Below, one piece after another: positions 42,750 to 51,200 of a DNA stretch of 64,000 bases. The first letter of the stretch is position 1, and each line of letters starts with the position of its first letter. The DNA is from RBG-16-66-20 sp036560705 (GTDB taxonomy: Bacteria > Pseudomonadota > Gammaproteobacteria > Burkholderiales > SG8-39): NCBI GenBank assembly GCA_036560705.1, contig DATBQR010000121.1, positions 76,579 through 140,578 of the forward strand, read 5' to 3'. The notes beneath the pieces were generated by a model. It was given only the letters and a program-made list of their open reading frames with translations. It did no database searches and was not told the origin of the DNA. Both the position numbers and the translations under genes were made by a program.

Positions 42750-43287
42750 GATGAACCTGGCGCTGCTGCTGAAGGCGCTGTCGTTCGCCGCCTACAAGCA
42801 TCGCGACCAGCGGCGCAAGGACGCCGAGGCCTCGCCTTACATCAACCACCCGATCGCGCTGGCCGAGGTGCTCGCAGCGGAAGGCGGCGTTGGCGACATC
42901 GAGGTGCTCGCGGCGGCGCTGCTGCACGACACCATCGAGGACACCGCGACCACCTTCGAGGAGCTGGTCGAGCATTTCGGCAGCCGCGTCGCCGCCATGG
43001 TCGGGGAGGTTACCGACGACCAGAAGCTGCCCAAGGCGGAGCGCAAGCGCCTGCAGATCGTGCACGCCGCTGGATTGAGCGCCGGCGCGAAGCTGGTCAA
43101 GCTGGCCGACAAGATCTGCAACCTGCGCGACGTGGCGGAGCGGCCGCCGGCGAAATGGGACCTGCAGCGCCGGCAGGAGTATTTCGAATGGGCGAAGCAG
43201 GTGATCGACGGGCTGCGCGGCGCGCCGGGGGAATCGATGCGCGGGCTCGAGGCGGCGTTCGACGCCGCCTACGCACTCAAGCCCTGA
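42733..43287 (+). CDS. MESH1-like HD-domain phosphohydrolase (small alarmone hydrolase candidate)
   Basis: A 184-residue stand-alone HD protein related to the hydrolase domain of SpoT/RelA and to MESH1. Metal and catalytic positions are all present: H39, H65-D66 with E69-D70 (LLHDTIEDT), and D126 (LADKICNLRD). These sit exactly four residues later than H35, H61-D62, E65-D66 and D122 recalled for human MESH1. There is no synthetase or regulatory domain. It likely removes the 3'-pyrophosphate from (p)ppGpp, or a related substrate such as NADPH. Start GTG 42733 (GGAG upstream) or ATG 42751. It lies between lspA and ispH, where E. coli has fkpB. Confidence 0.82.
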   Translation: MKKAPEMNLALLLKALSFAAYKHRDQRRKDAEASPYINHPIALAEVLAAEGGVGDIEVLAAALLHDTIEDTATTFEELVEHFGSRVAAMVGEVTDDQKLPKAERKRLQIVHAAGLSAGAKLVKLADKICNLRDVAERPPAKWDLQRRQEYFEWAKQVIDGLRGAPGESMRGLEAAFDAAYALKP

Positions 43288-43293
43288 TGCGCG

Positions 43294-43299
43294 GATAAT
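43294..43299 (+). promoter_or_regulatory. -10-like element 7 nt before the ispH ATG
   Basis: GATAAT followed by 7 nt and ATG 43307, with no Shine-Dalgarno. It lies in the 19 bp gap after the HD gene, so ispH may have a separate, leaderless transcript in addition to read-through. Confidence 0.3.
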
Positions 43300-43306
43300 T
43301 GCCGTC

Positions 43307-44248
43307 ATGGATGTTCTGCTCGCCAACCCCCGCGGCTTCTGCGCCGGCGTCGAGCGCGCGATCGAGATCGTCGAGCGCGCGCTGCAGCAGCGCGGCGCGC
43401 CGATCTACGTGCGCCACGAGATCGTGCACAACAAGTACGTGGTCGAGGACCTGCGGAAGAAGGGGGCGGTGTTCGTCGAGGAGCTGGACGAGGTGCCGCG
43501 CGGCAGCACGGTGATCTTCTCCGCGCACGGCGTCTCCAGGGAGATCCGCCGCGACGCCGACGCGCGCGGCCTGAAGGTGTTCGACGCCACCTGCCCGCTG
43601 GTGACCAAGGTGCACGTCGAAGTGTCGAAGATGCTGCGCGAGGGCTACGAGATCGTGATGATCGGGCACCGGGGCCATCCCGAGTCCGAGGGCACCATGG
43701 GCCAGTCGGACGGCGGCATGCACCTGGTCGAAACCGTGGACGACGTGGCGCGGCTCGCGGTGGCAAATCCGGAAAGGCTGGCTTATGTCACGCAGACCAC
43801 GCTCTCGGTGGACGACGCGGCGCTGATCGTCGCCGCGCTGCGGGCGCGCTTCCCGTCGATCCGCGGGCCGAAGCGGGACGACATCTGCTACGCCACCCAG
43901 AACCGCCAGGATGCGGTCAAGTTCATGGCGCCGCGCTGCGACGTGGTGATCGTGGTGGGCTCGCCGAACAGTTCAAATTCGAACAGGTTGCGCGAGGTGG
44001 CGCAGAACATGGGCGTCGACGCCTACATGGTGGACAGCGCCGCCGGGCTCAGGCCGGAGTGGATCGCCGGCAAGCCGCGCGTCGGCGTTACCGCGGGCGC
44101 ATCGGCGCCGGAAGTGCTGGTGAACGAGCTGATCGAGCGGCTGCTGGAGCTGGGTGCAAAAAGCGTGCGGCCGCTGGAAGGTATCGCCGAGCACGTCGTG
44201 TTTACCCTGCCGCGCGAACTGGCGCGGCAACAAGGGGTTCCCGACTAG
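43307..44248 (+). CDS. ispH: 4-hydroxy-3-methylbut-2-enyl diphosphate reductase
   Basis: The last enzyme of the MEP pathway, making IPP and DMAPP from HMBPP with a 4Fe-4S cluster. The 313-residue protein has the three cluster cysteines C12 (ANPRGFCAGVERAI), C96 (FDATCPLVTKVH) and C194 (DDICYATQNRQ), the substrate histidines in VRHEIVHNK and IGHRGHPESEGT, and GSPNSSNSNRL. It ends the ribF-ileS-lspA block and converges on the TonB-like gene. Confidence 0.97.
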   Translation: MDVLLANPRGFCAGVERAIEIVERALQQRGAPIYVRHEIVHNKYVVEDLRKKGAVFVEELDEVPRGSTVIFSAHGVSREIRRDADARGLKVFDATCPLVTKVHVEVSKMLREGYEIVMIGHRGHPESEGTMGQSDGGMHLVETVDDVARLAVANPERLAYVTQTTLSVDDAALIVAALRARFPSIRGPKRDDICYATQNRQDAVKFMAPRCDVVIVVGSPNSSNSNRLREVAQNMGVDAYMVDSAAGLRPEWIAGKPRVGVTAGASAPEVLVNELIERLLELGAKSVRPLEGIAEHVVFTLPRELARQQGVPD

Positions 44249-44270
44249 GAAGGAAGGGGGATTTGCCAAG

Positions 44271-44285
44271 AGCCCGCGGCGGGCT
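44271..44285. terminator. Weak hairpin between ispH and the TonB-like gene
   Basis: AGCCC-GCGGC-GGGCT, a 5 bp stem (extendable to 7 with a 1 nt loop), followed only by TCTAT. It stands in the 38 bp convergent gap. The U-tract is poor, so this is a possible rather than a clear terminator. Confidence 0.3.
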
Positions 44286-44286
44286 T

Positions 44287-44955
44287 CTATCGGTGCAATT
44301 CCCGGCCGTCCTGGTAGATCACCTCGATTCTCATCACCGTGCCGACGGCCCGTCCGTCGCGTTCGCCTGGGACGAAGGTCAGGCGCTTGAACCCATCCAC
44401 TGCCGCCTGGATGAACAGGTCCGGCAGGTTGCTCGATTCGACCTCCACCCTGGCGACGCTGCCCCGGTTGCTGATCCAGATTTTCAGGACCAGCTTCCCC
44501 GACGCGACGATCGGCTTGATCTCGGAGGGGTCGAGGTCCGCGGGCGCCGTCGGCTGCGGCCGTTTGCTGAGCTGGTCGGTGGTGTAGTAGTCCTGCCCGG
44601 GGAGCGGCAGCAGACCGGCGCCGGACGCTCCCGGTTCTTCCGGCCGGGTCTGGCTGCCCGCATCAAGGGCGGTCGTAGACGAATTCGCAACGTTCTCGCC
44701 CTCGGCCGGAACAGGCCTGCCGGAAAAGCGGTGTGCGCCTTCCTTCAGGACCAGGGTGGCGTTGACGAAATAGGGCCCCGCCTGCTCTCCCTTGATGGCC
44801 GTCCGGTACTCCTGCTGCCGCGCGCCGAGCATCGGCAGGAACAGCAGCGTGGCGTGGGCGAGGCATGACAGCGCAAGCGCGGCGATCAGCCGCGAATCCT
44901 CGCCGGCTCTGCCCGTCGCCCAAAGCTGCCGGAGTGGTGAGAATCGACCATTCAT
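44287..44955 (-). CDS. TonB-like protein
   Basis: A 222-residue protein with a short cytoplasmic N-terminus, one hydrophobic segment (about 23-43, starting LIAALALSCLAHATLLFLP), a periplasmic linker, and a C-terminal domain (about 146-220) with the TonB-like pattern GKLVLKIWISNRGSVARVEV and LTFVPGERDGRAVG. The linker is not the Pro-Lys-rich type of E. coli TonB. It may take energy from the ExbB/ExbD pair at 840-1879, but no TonB-dependent receptor is nearby. It is divergent from the pilin operon, so a link to pilus or surface functions is also possible. Confidence 0.7.
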   Translation of the reverse strand: MNGRFSPLRQLWATGRAGEDSRLIAALALSCLAHATLLFLPMLGARQQEYRTAIKGEQAGPYFVNATLVLKEGAHRFSGRPVPAEGENVANSSTTALDAGSQTRPEEPGASGAGLLPLPGQDYYTTDQLSKRPQPTAPADLDPSEIKPIVASGKLVLKIWISNRGSVARVEVESSNLPDLFIQAAVDGFKRLTFVPGERDGRAVGTVMRIEVIYQDGRELHR

Positions 44956-45065
44956 ACCGGAAATCGGACCGTATGTCGGCGGGGCTTTACCGTAGCCCCC
45001 GCAGGACTATTATCGCCCCTGGCCGCGCGCTCAAACTTTACGCCATGTCCGGGAGGGGGTCGCAT

Positions 45066-45494
45066 TTGAAAACATCTCAGGGATTCTCGCTGATCGAACT
45101 GATGATCGTCGTCGTCATTGTCGCCATTCTGGCCGCGGTCGCGGTGCCCGCCTATACCGACTACGTCACCCGAGGGAAGATTACGGACGCGACTTCCAAT
45201 CTTGCCACCTCGCGGACAAAATTGGAGCAGTTCTTCCAGGACAACCGCACCTACGCTGGCGGGCCCAATGGTGCGGTCGCCTGCAACGCCTCCGACACCA
45301 GCACCAGCAAGTATTTCGATTTCACCTGCACGGCGACCGCGACCACGTACACGCTGAACGCCGTCGGCAAGGCCAGCATGGCCGGCTTTACGTACGCGAT
45401 AGATCAGAGCGGCGCGCAAAGCAGCACCATTACCGCGGCAGGATGGACCGGCAACGCGACGTGCTGGGTCACCAAGAAAGGCGGCGTGTGCTAG
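45066..45494 (+). CDS. pilE: Type IV pilin-like protein PilE, TTG start
   Basis: A 142-residue type IVa (minor) pilin. The class III leader KTSQG is followed by FSLIELMIVVVIVAILAAVA, with F at +1 and E at +5 as needed for PilD cleavage and N-methylation. Four C-terminal cysteines (CNAS, FTC, CW, GGVC) could form disulfides. The TTG at 45066 is chosen because GGGAGGGGG lies 6 nt upstream and gives the usual 6-residue leader; an ATG at 45045 would lengthen it to 13. It is first in pilE-fimT-pilV-pilW-pilX-pilY1. Confidence 0.85.
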   Translation: MKTSQGFSLIELMIVVVIVAILAAVAVPAYTDYVTRGKITDATSNLATSRTKLEQFFQDNRTYAGGPNGAVACNASDTSTSKYFDFTCTATATTYTLNAVGKASMAGFTYAIDQSGAQSSTITAAGWTGNATCWVTKKGGVC

Positions 45495-46090
45495 GTCGTC
45501 TGCGCCTGCAGCGGGGCGTTACCCTGATCGAGTTGGCCATCGGCATCGCCATCGTCGCGATTCTGACGGTACTGGCCCTGCCGAATTTCACCGCCTGGAT
45601 GCAGAACAGCCAGATCCGCGTCGCCGCGGACGCGATCCAGAACGGCATATCGATTGCGCGAGCGGAGGCGATCCGGCGCAATACCTCCGTGCGCTTTCAA
45701 TTTACCGACACTGCCGACAACAGCTGCGCGATCTCCGTGACCGGGAAAAACTGGGTCGTCAGCCTGGACGATCCCAGCGGCGCCTGCGGCAGCGCGGCGT
45801 CGGATACGACGGCGCCGCGCCTGATCCAGATGCGCTCCGCATCGCAGGGGACGCCGAACGCGGTGGTGACGGCGGACCAGTCGGCCATCGTATTTACCGG
45901 CCTCGGGCGCGTGAACCCGGTTCCCGCCGCCAACATCACCATCAAGGTCACCAACCCGACCGGCGGAGCCTGCGCCGTGACTGGAACTCCCGGGCCGATA
46001 CATTGCCTGTGGGTCATCGTTTCCACCGGCGGGCAGGTGCGCATGTGCGATCCCTTTTTTGCGCTCCCCGATCCGCAAGGATGCCTCTAG
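45488..46090 (+). CDS. fimT: Minor pseudopilin FimT/GspH
   Basis: A 200-residue prepilin-like protein. The leader ends RG before VTLIELAIGIAIVAILTVLALP, then a GspH/FimT globular domain with RAEAIRRNTSVRF, typical of FimT. It starts at GTG 45488, overlapping the pilE stop by 7 nt, with AAGGCGG upstream. In type IV pilus systems FimT-type minor pilins help prime assembly; some bind DNA for uptake. Four cysteines in the C-terminal half may pair. Confidence 0.85.
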   Translation: MLGRLRLQRGVTLIELAIGIAIVAILTVLALPNFTAWMQNSQIRVAADAIQNGISIARAEAIRRNTSVRFQFTDTADNSCAISVTGKNWVVSLDDPSGACGSAASDTTAPRLIQMRSASQGTPNAVVTADQSAIVFTGLGRVNPVPAANITIKVTNPTGGACAVTGTPGPIHCLWVIVSTGGQVRMCDPFFALPDPQGCL

Positions 46091-46091
46091 G

Positions 46092-46544
46092 ATGACATCG
46101 ACCCGGGCGATGACGCGTTCGAAGGGGCAGGCCGGCTCGGTCCTGCTGGAAGCGCTGGTGGCGATCCTCATCTTCTCGATCGGCATCCTGGCCATCGTCG
46201 GCATGCAGACCACGGCGGTGAAGGCGGCCGGCGACGCGAAATACCGCTCCGACGCCAGCCTGCTCGCGGGCGAACTGCTCGGCCAGATGTGGGTTTCGGA
46301 CCGCATCGCGGCGAATCTGCAGACCAATTTCCAGGGCGGCGGCGGCACCGACGGCGCCGCTTACACCGCCTGGAAGGCCAACGTGACGGCCGCGCTGCCA
46401 GTGCCGGCGGCGAATCCGCCGCTCGTCACCGTCAACACCGGGGTTACCCCGCCGATGGTGACGATCCAGGTGTTCTGGCTGCAGCCGAGCGAGCCGGCGG
46501 GCACCGCGGCCCACAATTACACCATCGTCGCGCAGATACAGTAG
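46092..46544 (+). CDS. pilV: Minor pilin PilV
   Basis: A 150-residue minor pilin. The leader ends GQAG before SVLLEALVAILIFSIGILAIVGMQ, the PilV pattern, with E at +5. The remainder is a small periplasmic domain with a proline-rich patch (VPAANPPLV) and VTIQVFW near the end. ATG 46092 or 46110 could serve; the former follows the fimT stop by 1 nt with AAGGA upstream. PilV works with PilW and PilX in the tip complex that primes pilus assembly. Confidence 0.87.
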   Translation: MTSTRAMTRSKGQAGSVLLEALVAILIFSIGILAIVGMQTTAVKAAGDAKYRSDASLLAGELLGQMWVSDRIAANLQTNFQGGGGTDGAAYTAWKANVTAALPVPAANPPLVTVNTGVTPPMVTIQVFWLQPSEPAGTAAHNYTIVAQIQ

Positions 46545-46552
46545 AGGCCGGC

Positions 46553-47647
46553 GTGAATATTCCTATGCTGCGTTCCCGGTTCCGGCGCTCTTCCGGCTTC
46601 AGCCTGGTGGAAATCATGGTCGGCATGGTGATCGGCATGTTCGGCATCATGATCATGCTGCAGGTATTCAGCCTGGCCGAGGGGCAGAAGCGCTCCACCA
46701 CCAGCGGCGGCGACGCGCAGACCTCCGGGGCGATCGCGCTGTTCGGCATACAGCGCGACATCCGCCAGGCGGGGCTCGGCCTCACCGACGTCAAGCTGAT
46801 CGCCTGCAATCTGACCCTGCGCACCGGAGTGGTCCTGAACACGCTGGCGCCGGTGACCATCAACCATGCCAGCATTCCGGCGGGCGACGCCAACACCGAT
46901 ACGCTGCTCGTCGTCTACGGCAGTTCGAACGGTTCGCCGCAGGGCGACGGCATCACCTCGCAGTCGAGCCAGGCCGTCTACCTGGTGCAGACCCCGTCTT
47001 CGTTCACTTCCAGCCTCGTCTATGCCACCGCGGACAAGGTGATCGCGGCGCCCCCGTCGCGCGCGTCGCCCTGCACCCTGACGCTGGATTGGGTGGTTCC
47101 TCCCGCCGCGGGTGCCAATACCGCCACCGCCGCGGTGAACACCGGCGTGACGAGCATGACCAACGGCACGTTGTTCAATGTTGGCCAGTCGCCCAAGGTG
47201 CTGGCGTATGCCGTGCGCAGCAGCAACCTGACCCAGTGCGATTACACCGTCAACGATTGCAGCGCCGCCGGATCGGTGAACGACAGCACGGTCTGGGTGC
47301 CGATCGCCAACAACATCGTCAGCCTCAGGGCGCGCTACGGGCGCGACACCAACTCGCCCATGGACGGCATCGCGGACGTCTGGGACCGGACCGCGATGGC
47401 GGCCATGTGCGATGTCGCCAAGGTCTCGGCCATACAGCTCGCCCTGGTGGCGCGCAGCGCCAACTTTGAAAAGACCGCGGTCACGGCCAGCACTGCCGCC
47501 GCCAACTATCCGACCTGGGAAGGCACGGCGTCGGCGTCGATCAACGTCACCGGTCTGACCAACTGGCAGAACTATCGCTACCGCGTGTTCCAGAGCACGG
47601 TGCCGATCCGCAACATGGCGTGGGCGGGAGCGCAATCAGGATGCTGA
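46553..47647 (+). CDS. pilW: Minor pilin PilW
   Basis: A 364-residue minor pilin, the usual large size for PilW. The leader ends SSG before FSLVEIMVGMVIGMFGIMIML, with E at +5, and the protein continues with FGIQRDIRQAGLGL, a PilW hallmark. Cysteines are spread through the globular part (ACNL, SPCTL, QCDYTVNDC, AMCD, SGC). It starts at GTG 46553 with AGAGG 5 nt upstream. It overlaps pilX by 7 nt. Confidence 0.9.
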   Translation: MNIPMLRSRFRRSSGFSLVEIMVGMVIGMFGIMIMLQVFSLAEGQKRSTTSGGDAQTSGAIALFGIQRDIRQAGLGLTDVKLIACNLTLRTGVVLNTLAPVTINHASIPAGDANTDTLLVVYGSSNGSPQGDGITSQSSQAVYLVQTPSSFTSSLVYATADKVIAAPPSRASPCTLTLDWVVPPAAGANTATAAVNTGVTSMTNGTLFNVGQSPKVLAYAVRSSNLTQCDYTVNDCSAAGSVNDSTVWVPIANNIVSLRARYGRDTNSPMDGIADVWDRTAMAAMCDVAKVSAIQLALVARSANFEKTAVTASTAAANYPTWEGTASASINVTGLTNWQNYRYRVFQSTVPIRNMAWAGAQSGC

Positions 47648-48255
47648 CCCGGAAAAATGGACGGATGCCCGGCCGCGCGCGGCAGCGCGGCGTGGTGCTG
47701 ATGATCGCGCTGATCGTGCTGGTGGCGATGACGCTGGCCGGCATTGCGCTGATGCGCTCGGTGGACACGACCAGCCTGATCGCCGGCAACCTGGCGTTCC
47801 AGCAGGCCGCGACCAGTTCCGGCGACACCGGCACGGAGGCCGCCATCACCTGGCTGACCGCCAACAACACCGCCGGCTATCTCTGGAACAACACGCCGTC
47901 GCAGGGCTACATGGCGCAGCGCCAGGATCCGGTGACCGGCCAGAGCTGGGACTCCTTCTGGACGTCCGTGATCAACCCGCCCGGAGGGCCTTCTCTGGTG
48001 ACCTCCCTGGGGCAGGACCAGGCCGGCAACACCGTGTCCTATGTGATCCAGCGCCTTTGCAACGGCACGGGCGATCCGACCTCGCCCGGCGTGGACTGCG
48101 CCGCGCCGCAGTCCGTGGCGCAGGCGACGTCCAGCAGCAAGGGGGCCGGCGCGGTCGCCCTGCTTTACAACAGTTCCATCTACTACCGCATCACCACCCG
48201 CATCGCCGGCCCCCGCAACACGGTGAGCTACGTGCAGGTGGTGGTGACGCTGTAA
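47641..48255 (+). CDS. pilX: Minor pilin PilX
   Basis: A 204-residue PilX-type protein. The N-terminus RQRGVVLMIALIVLVAMTLAGIALMRSVD lacks the usual Glu at +5, which is normal for PilX, and shows LIAGNLAFQQAA. The mature domain ends with ITTRIAGPRNTVSYVQ, common in the family. ATG 47641 is preferred to GTG 47620. It lies just before pilY1, with which it forms the tip/priming complex in the periplasm. Confidence 0.9.
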   Translation: MLTRKNGRMPGRARQRGVVLMIALIVLVAMTLAGIALMRSVDTTSLIAGNLAFQQAATSSGDTGTEAAITWLTANNTAGYLWNNTPSQGYMAQRQDPVTGQSWDSFWTSVINPPGGPSLVTSLGQDQAGNTVSYVIQRLCNGTGDPTSPGVDCAAPQSVAQATSSSKGAGAVALLYNSSIYYRITTRIAGPRNTVSYVQVVVTL

Positions 48256-48279
48256 GCCCATGCATTCGAGGAGCCGGAC

Positions 48280-51200
48280 ATGATCCGCAAATTCCGCAGG
48301 TATATCAGCGGCGCGCTTGTTTTCCTGATGGTGCATGCCAATGCCTATGCCGCCATCACGGACCTCGCCAGTTCGCCGCTGGTGACTTCCCCCAGCTCCT
48401 CGATCCTGCCCAACCTGCTGTTCGCCTTCGACGACTCGGGCAGCATGGCCTGGTTCCACATGCCGGACGACAGCTCCGACGCGGGCAGTTCGGTGGTCTG
48501 GAAGTACGGCTGGTTCGGCGGACGTAGCCCCCAGTGCAACGGCATGTACTACAACCCCAACATCGTCTACTCGCCGCCGGTGGACGCGACCGGGGCGAGC
48601 TTCGCGAATTCCAGCTACACCGCCGCGTGGGAGAACGGCTACAACCAGAGCGGCACCACCACCAACCTGAGCACGAGCTTCTCGGGCATTCCCTCGGCCG
48701 ACAGCGCTCTCACCTCCGACGCTACCGCCTACGCCGGCTACTACTACAAGTACAACGGCGCGCAGACTTCGGCGCAGAAGAACTACAACAGCACCACCAG
48801 CACCTTCGCCACCGAGTGCGGCGCCAGCCGCAGCAATTCGAGCGAGCCGTCGATACCGACCGGAACGCTGGCCGCGGGCGGCACGGGCGCGCTGTGGACC
48901 CGGGTCAACGTGAGCTCCAATTCGACCATAGCGTCCTATTCCCGCTCTCCGACCACCAACTCTCCATGCACGGTCACGGCGACGACCGCCGCGGGCGGCA
49001 CGGCGGGGATGACGGTCGGCATGGCGATCACCATTGTCGGGCTCAACAACTCCACCCTCAACGGGTCGAGAACGGTGGTGAGCGTCACCCCCGCGTCCAA
49101 TCAGTTCACATATGCCCTCACGTCGAACTGCGGCAGCACCGCGGCCTCGGGCGGCGGCAACGTCCTGTTCAACGTCGTTCCCGGGACCCAGACCGACGAG
49201 CGGACGAACTTCGCCAACTGGTACAGCTATTACCGGACCCGCATCCTGATGATGAAGACCGCGATGGGGCTGGCGGTCAAGCCGATCACCAACCAGTATC
49301 GCGTCGGCTTCCTGTCGATGAACCAGCAGTCGGAGTCGCTGAACGTTGCCGCGTTCGACACCACGCAGAAGACGGCCTTCTACACTCTGCTGTACGGCAA
49401 GACCGTGGGCAGCGGCACGCCGCTGCGCACGTTGCTGTCGCAGGCCGGTCAGTATTACGCCCACAAGGCGACCATCAGCGGCTTCACCGCCACCGACCCT
49501 GTGCAGTATTCCTGCCAGCAGAACTTCACCATCCTGTCGACCGACGGCTTCTGGAACGCAGGCAACGGTTTCAAGCTCGACGGCTCCACGATGGACAACC
49601 AGGACGGCCTCGAAGCGAGGCCGTTCAACGACGGCTCCAACAACGTCGTCACCGCGCAGACGCCGACAGTGACGACCGCTCACAAGAAGGCCGTGCAGAA
49701 CCAGACCGTCAAGACCACCTGGACGAGAAGCACGACCGCGGTGTCCGCGACCCAGAACTGCACCGTGCAGGCGGCCAGCAGCGGCAGGGCCAGTCCCACC
49801 GGCACCTGCCTGCAGGATGACGGCAGCAACAGCGTCGGGTCGGTCCGCAGCTGGTGCATCGGCACCGCCTCGGCCCCGGGCAATTCCAACGATTGCATCA
49901 CCGGGATCGGATCGAATCCCAAGCTTACCGTCTGTCGCGGGATCTCCAACGCCACCAACGTTCCGGATTCGCCGGACAACAGCGGTTGCGCCTACGACGG
50001 CGGCGGCCAGGCGTGGTGTATTTTCAACACCACTTCGACGTCGAACTCGTGTACCCCCGTGTACAGCGGCAGCCCGCTGCGCTACTGCAAAGCGCAGATC
50101 GCGGCGGTCAGCGGCTATACGGTTACCGTTACGCCGCAGACCTACCTGCAGACCCAGACTTCCACGACCACGACGTTCCAGGATGTCGCTTCGACGTCGA
50201 TTTCGACCGTGACGACGACGAACGGCGTTTCCGCCCCTCCCGTCGTCACGAGCGGTGGTTCGGTCACCACCCCCACCAGCAGTTCGACCACCCCCCTCAC
50301 CGACAACGGGGCGCCGACCGGCGGATCGACATTCGTCAACGGCACGGGGGCCACTACCAGCTGCCTCGCGTCGCCTCCCGCGGCCGGATCCACCACCGCC
50401 ACCGCCGGGTCGCCGACCACCACGGTTACCAGCGGGCCGACCACGACCACGCTCAGCACCGACACGCCGGTCGTGGGCGCGACCACCACGACCGCCGCCT
50501 CGCCCACCGGCGGCAGTTCGAACACGCTGTCGGACGTCGCCGAGTACTACTACATCACCGACCTGCGCGATTCGTCGCTCGGCAATTGCACCGGCGCGGC
50601 GATTCCGCCCGCCACCACCGGCATCGACGTCTGCACCAACAACGTCCCGGTGAGCGGCCAGGACACCGCCTCGACCCAGCACATGACCACCTTCACGCTG
50701 GCGCTGGGCGCGCGCGGCAACATGCTGTACTCGCCCACCTACCTGACCGACAAGACGGGGGATTTCTTCGACGTCAAGCAGGGCACCACCGCCAACTCGG
50801 CCGGCGGCATCTGCTCCTGGCAGACGAGCGGCGCCTGCAACTGGCCGGCGCCCGGCCAGATTTCGGGCGGCGACGGCCTGCTCGCCAACATCGACGACAC
50901 CTGGCATGCTGCGGTGAACGGCCGCGGCCAGTATTTCAGCGCCACCGATCCGGCCACGCTCACCCTCGGCCTGAGCACCGCGCTCGCCGGGGTGAAGACG
51001 CGCACCGGCTCGTCGGCGGCGGCCACCACCAGCAACCCGAACGTGACCTCCGGGGACAACTTCGTGTTCAGTTCCACCTTCACTACCACGGAGTGGGACG
51101 GCGAAATGGTGCGCCAGCAGCTCGACCTCACCACCGGCGCGGTCTCCTCCGCCATCGACTGGCATTCGCAGGCGCAACTCGACATCAATACGGGGCGCGT

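Noticed and set aside
46059..46091. Longer pilV start at 46059
   Set aside because: It lies inside fimT and would put a 33-residue tail before the prepilin cleavage site; ATG 46092 follows the fimT stop and has a ribosome-binding site.
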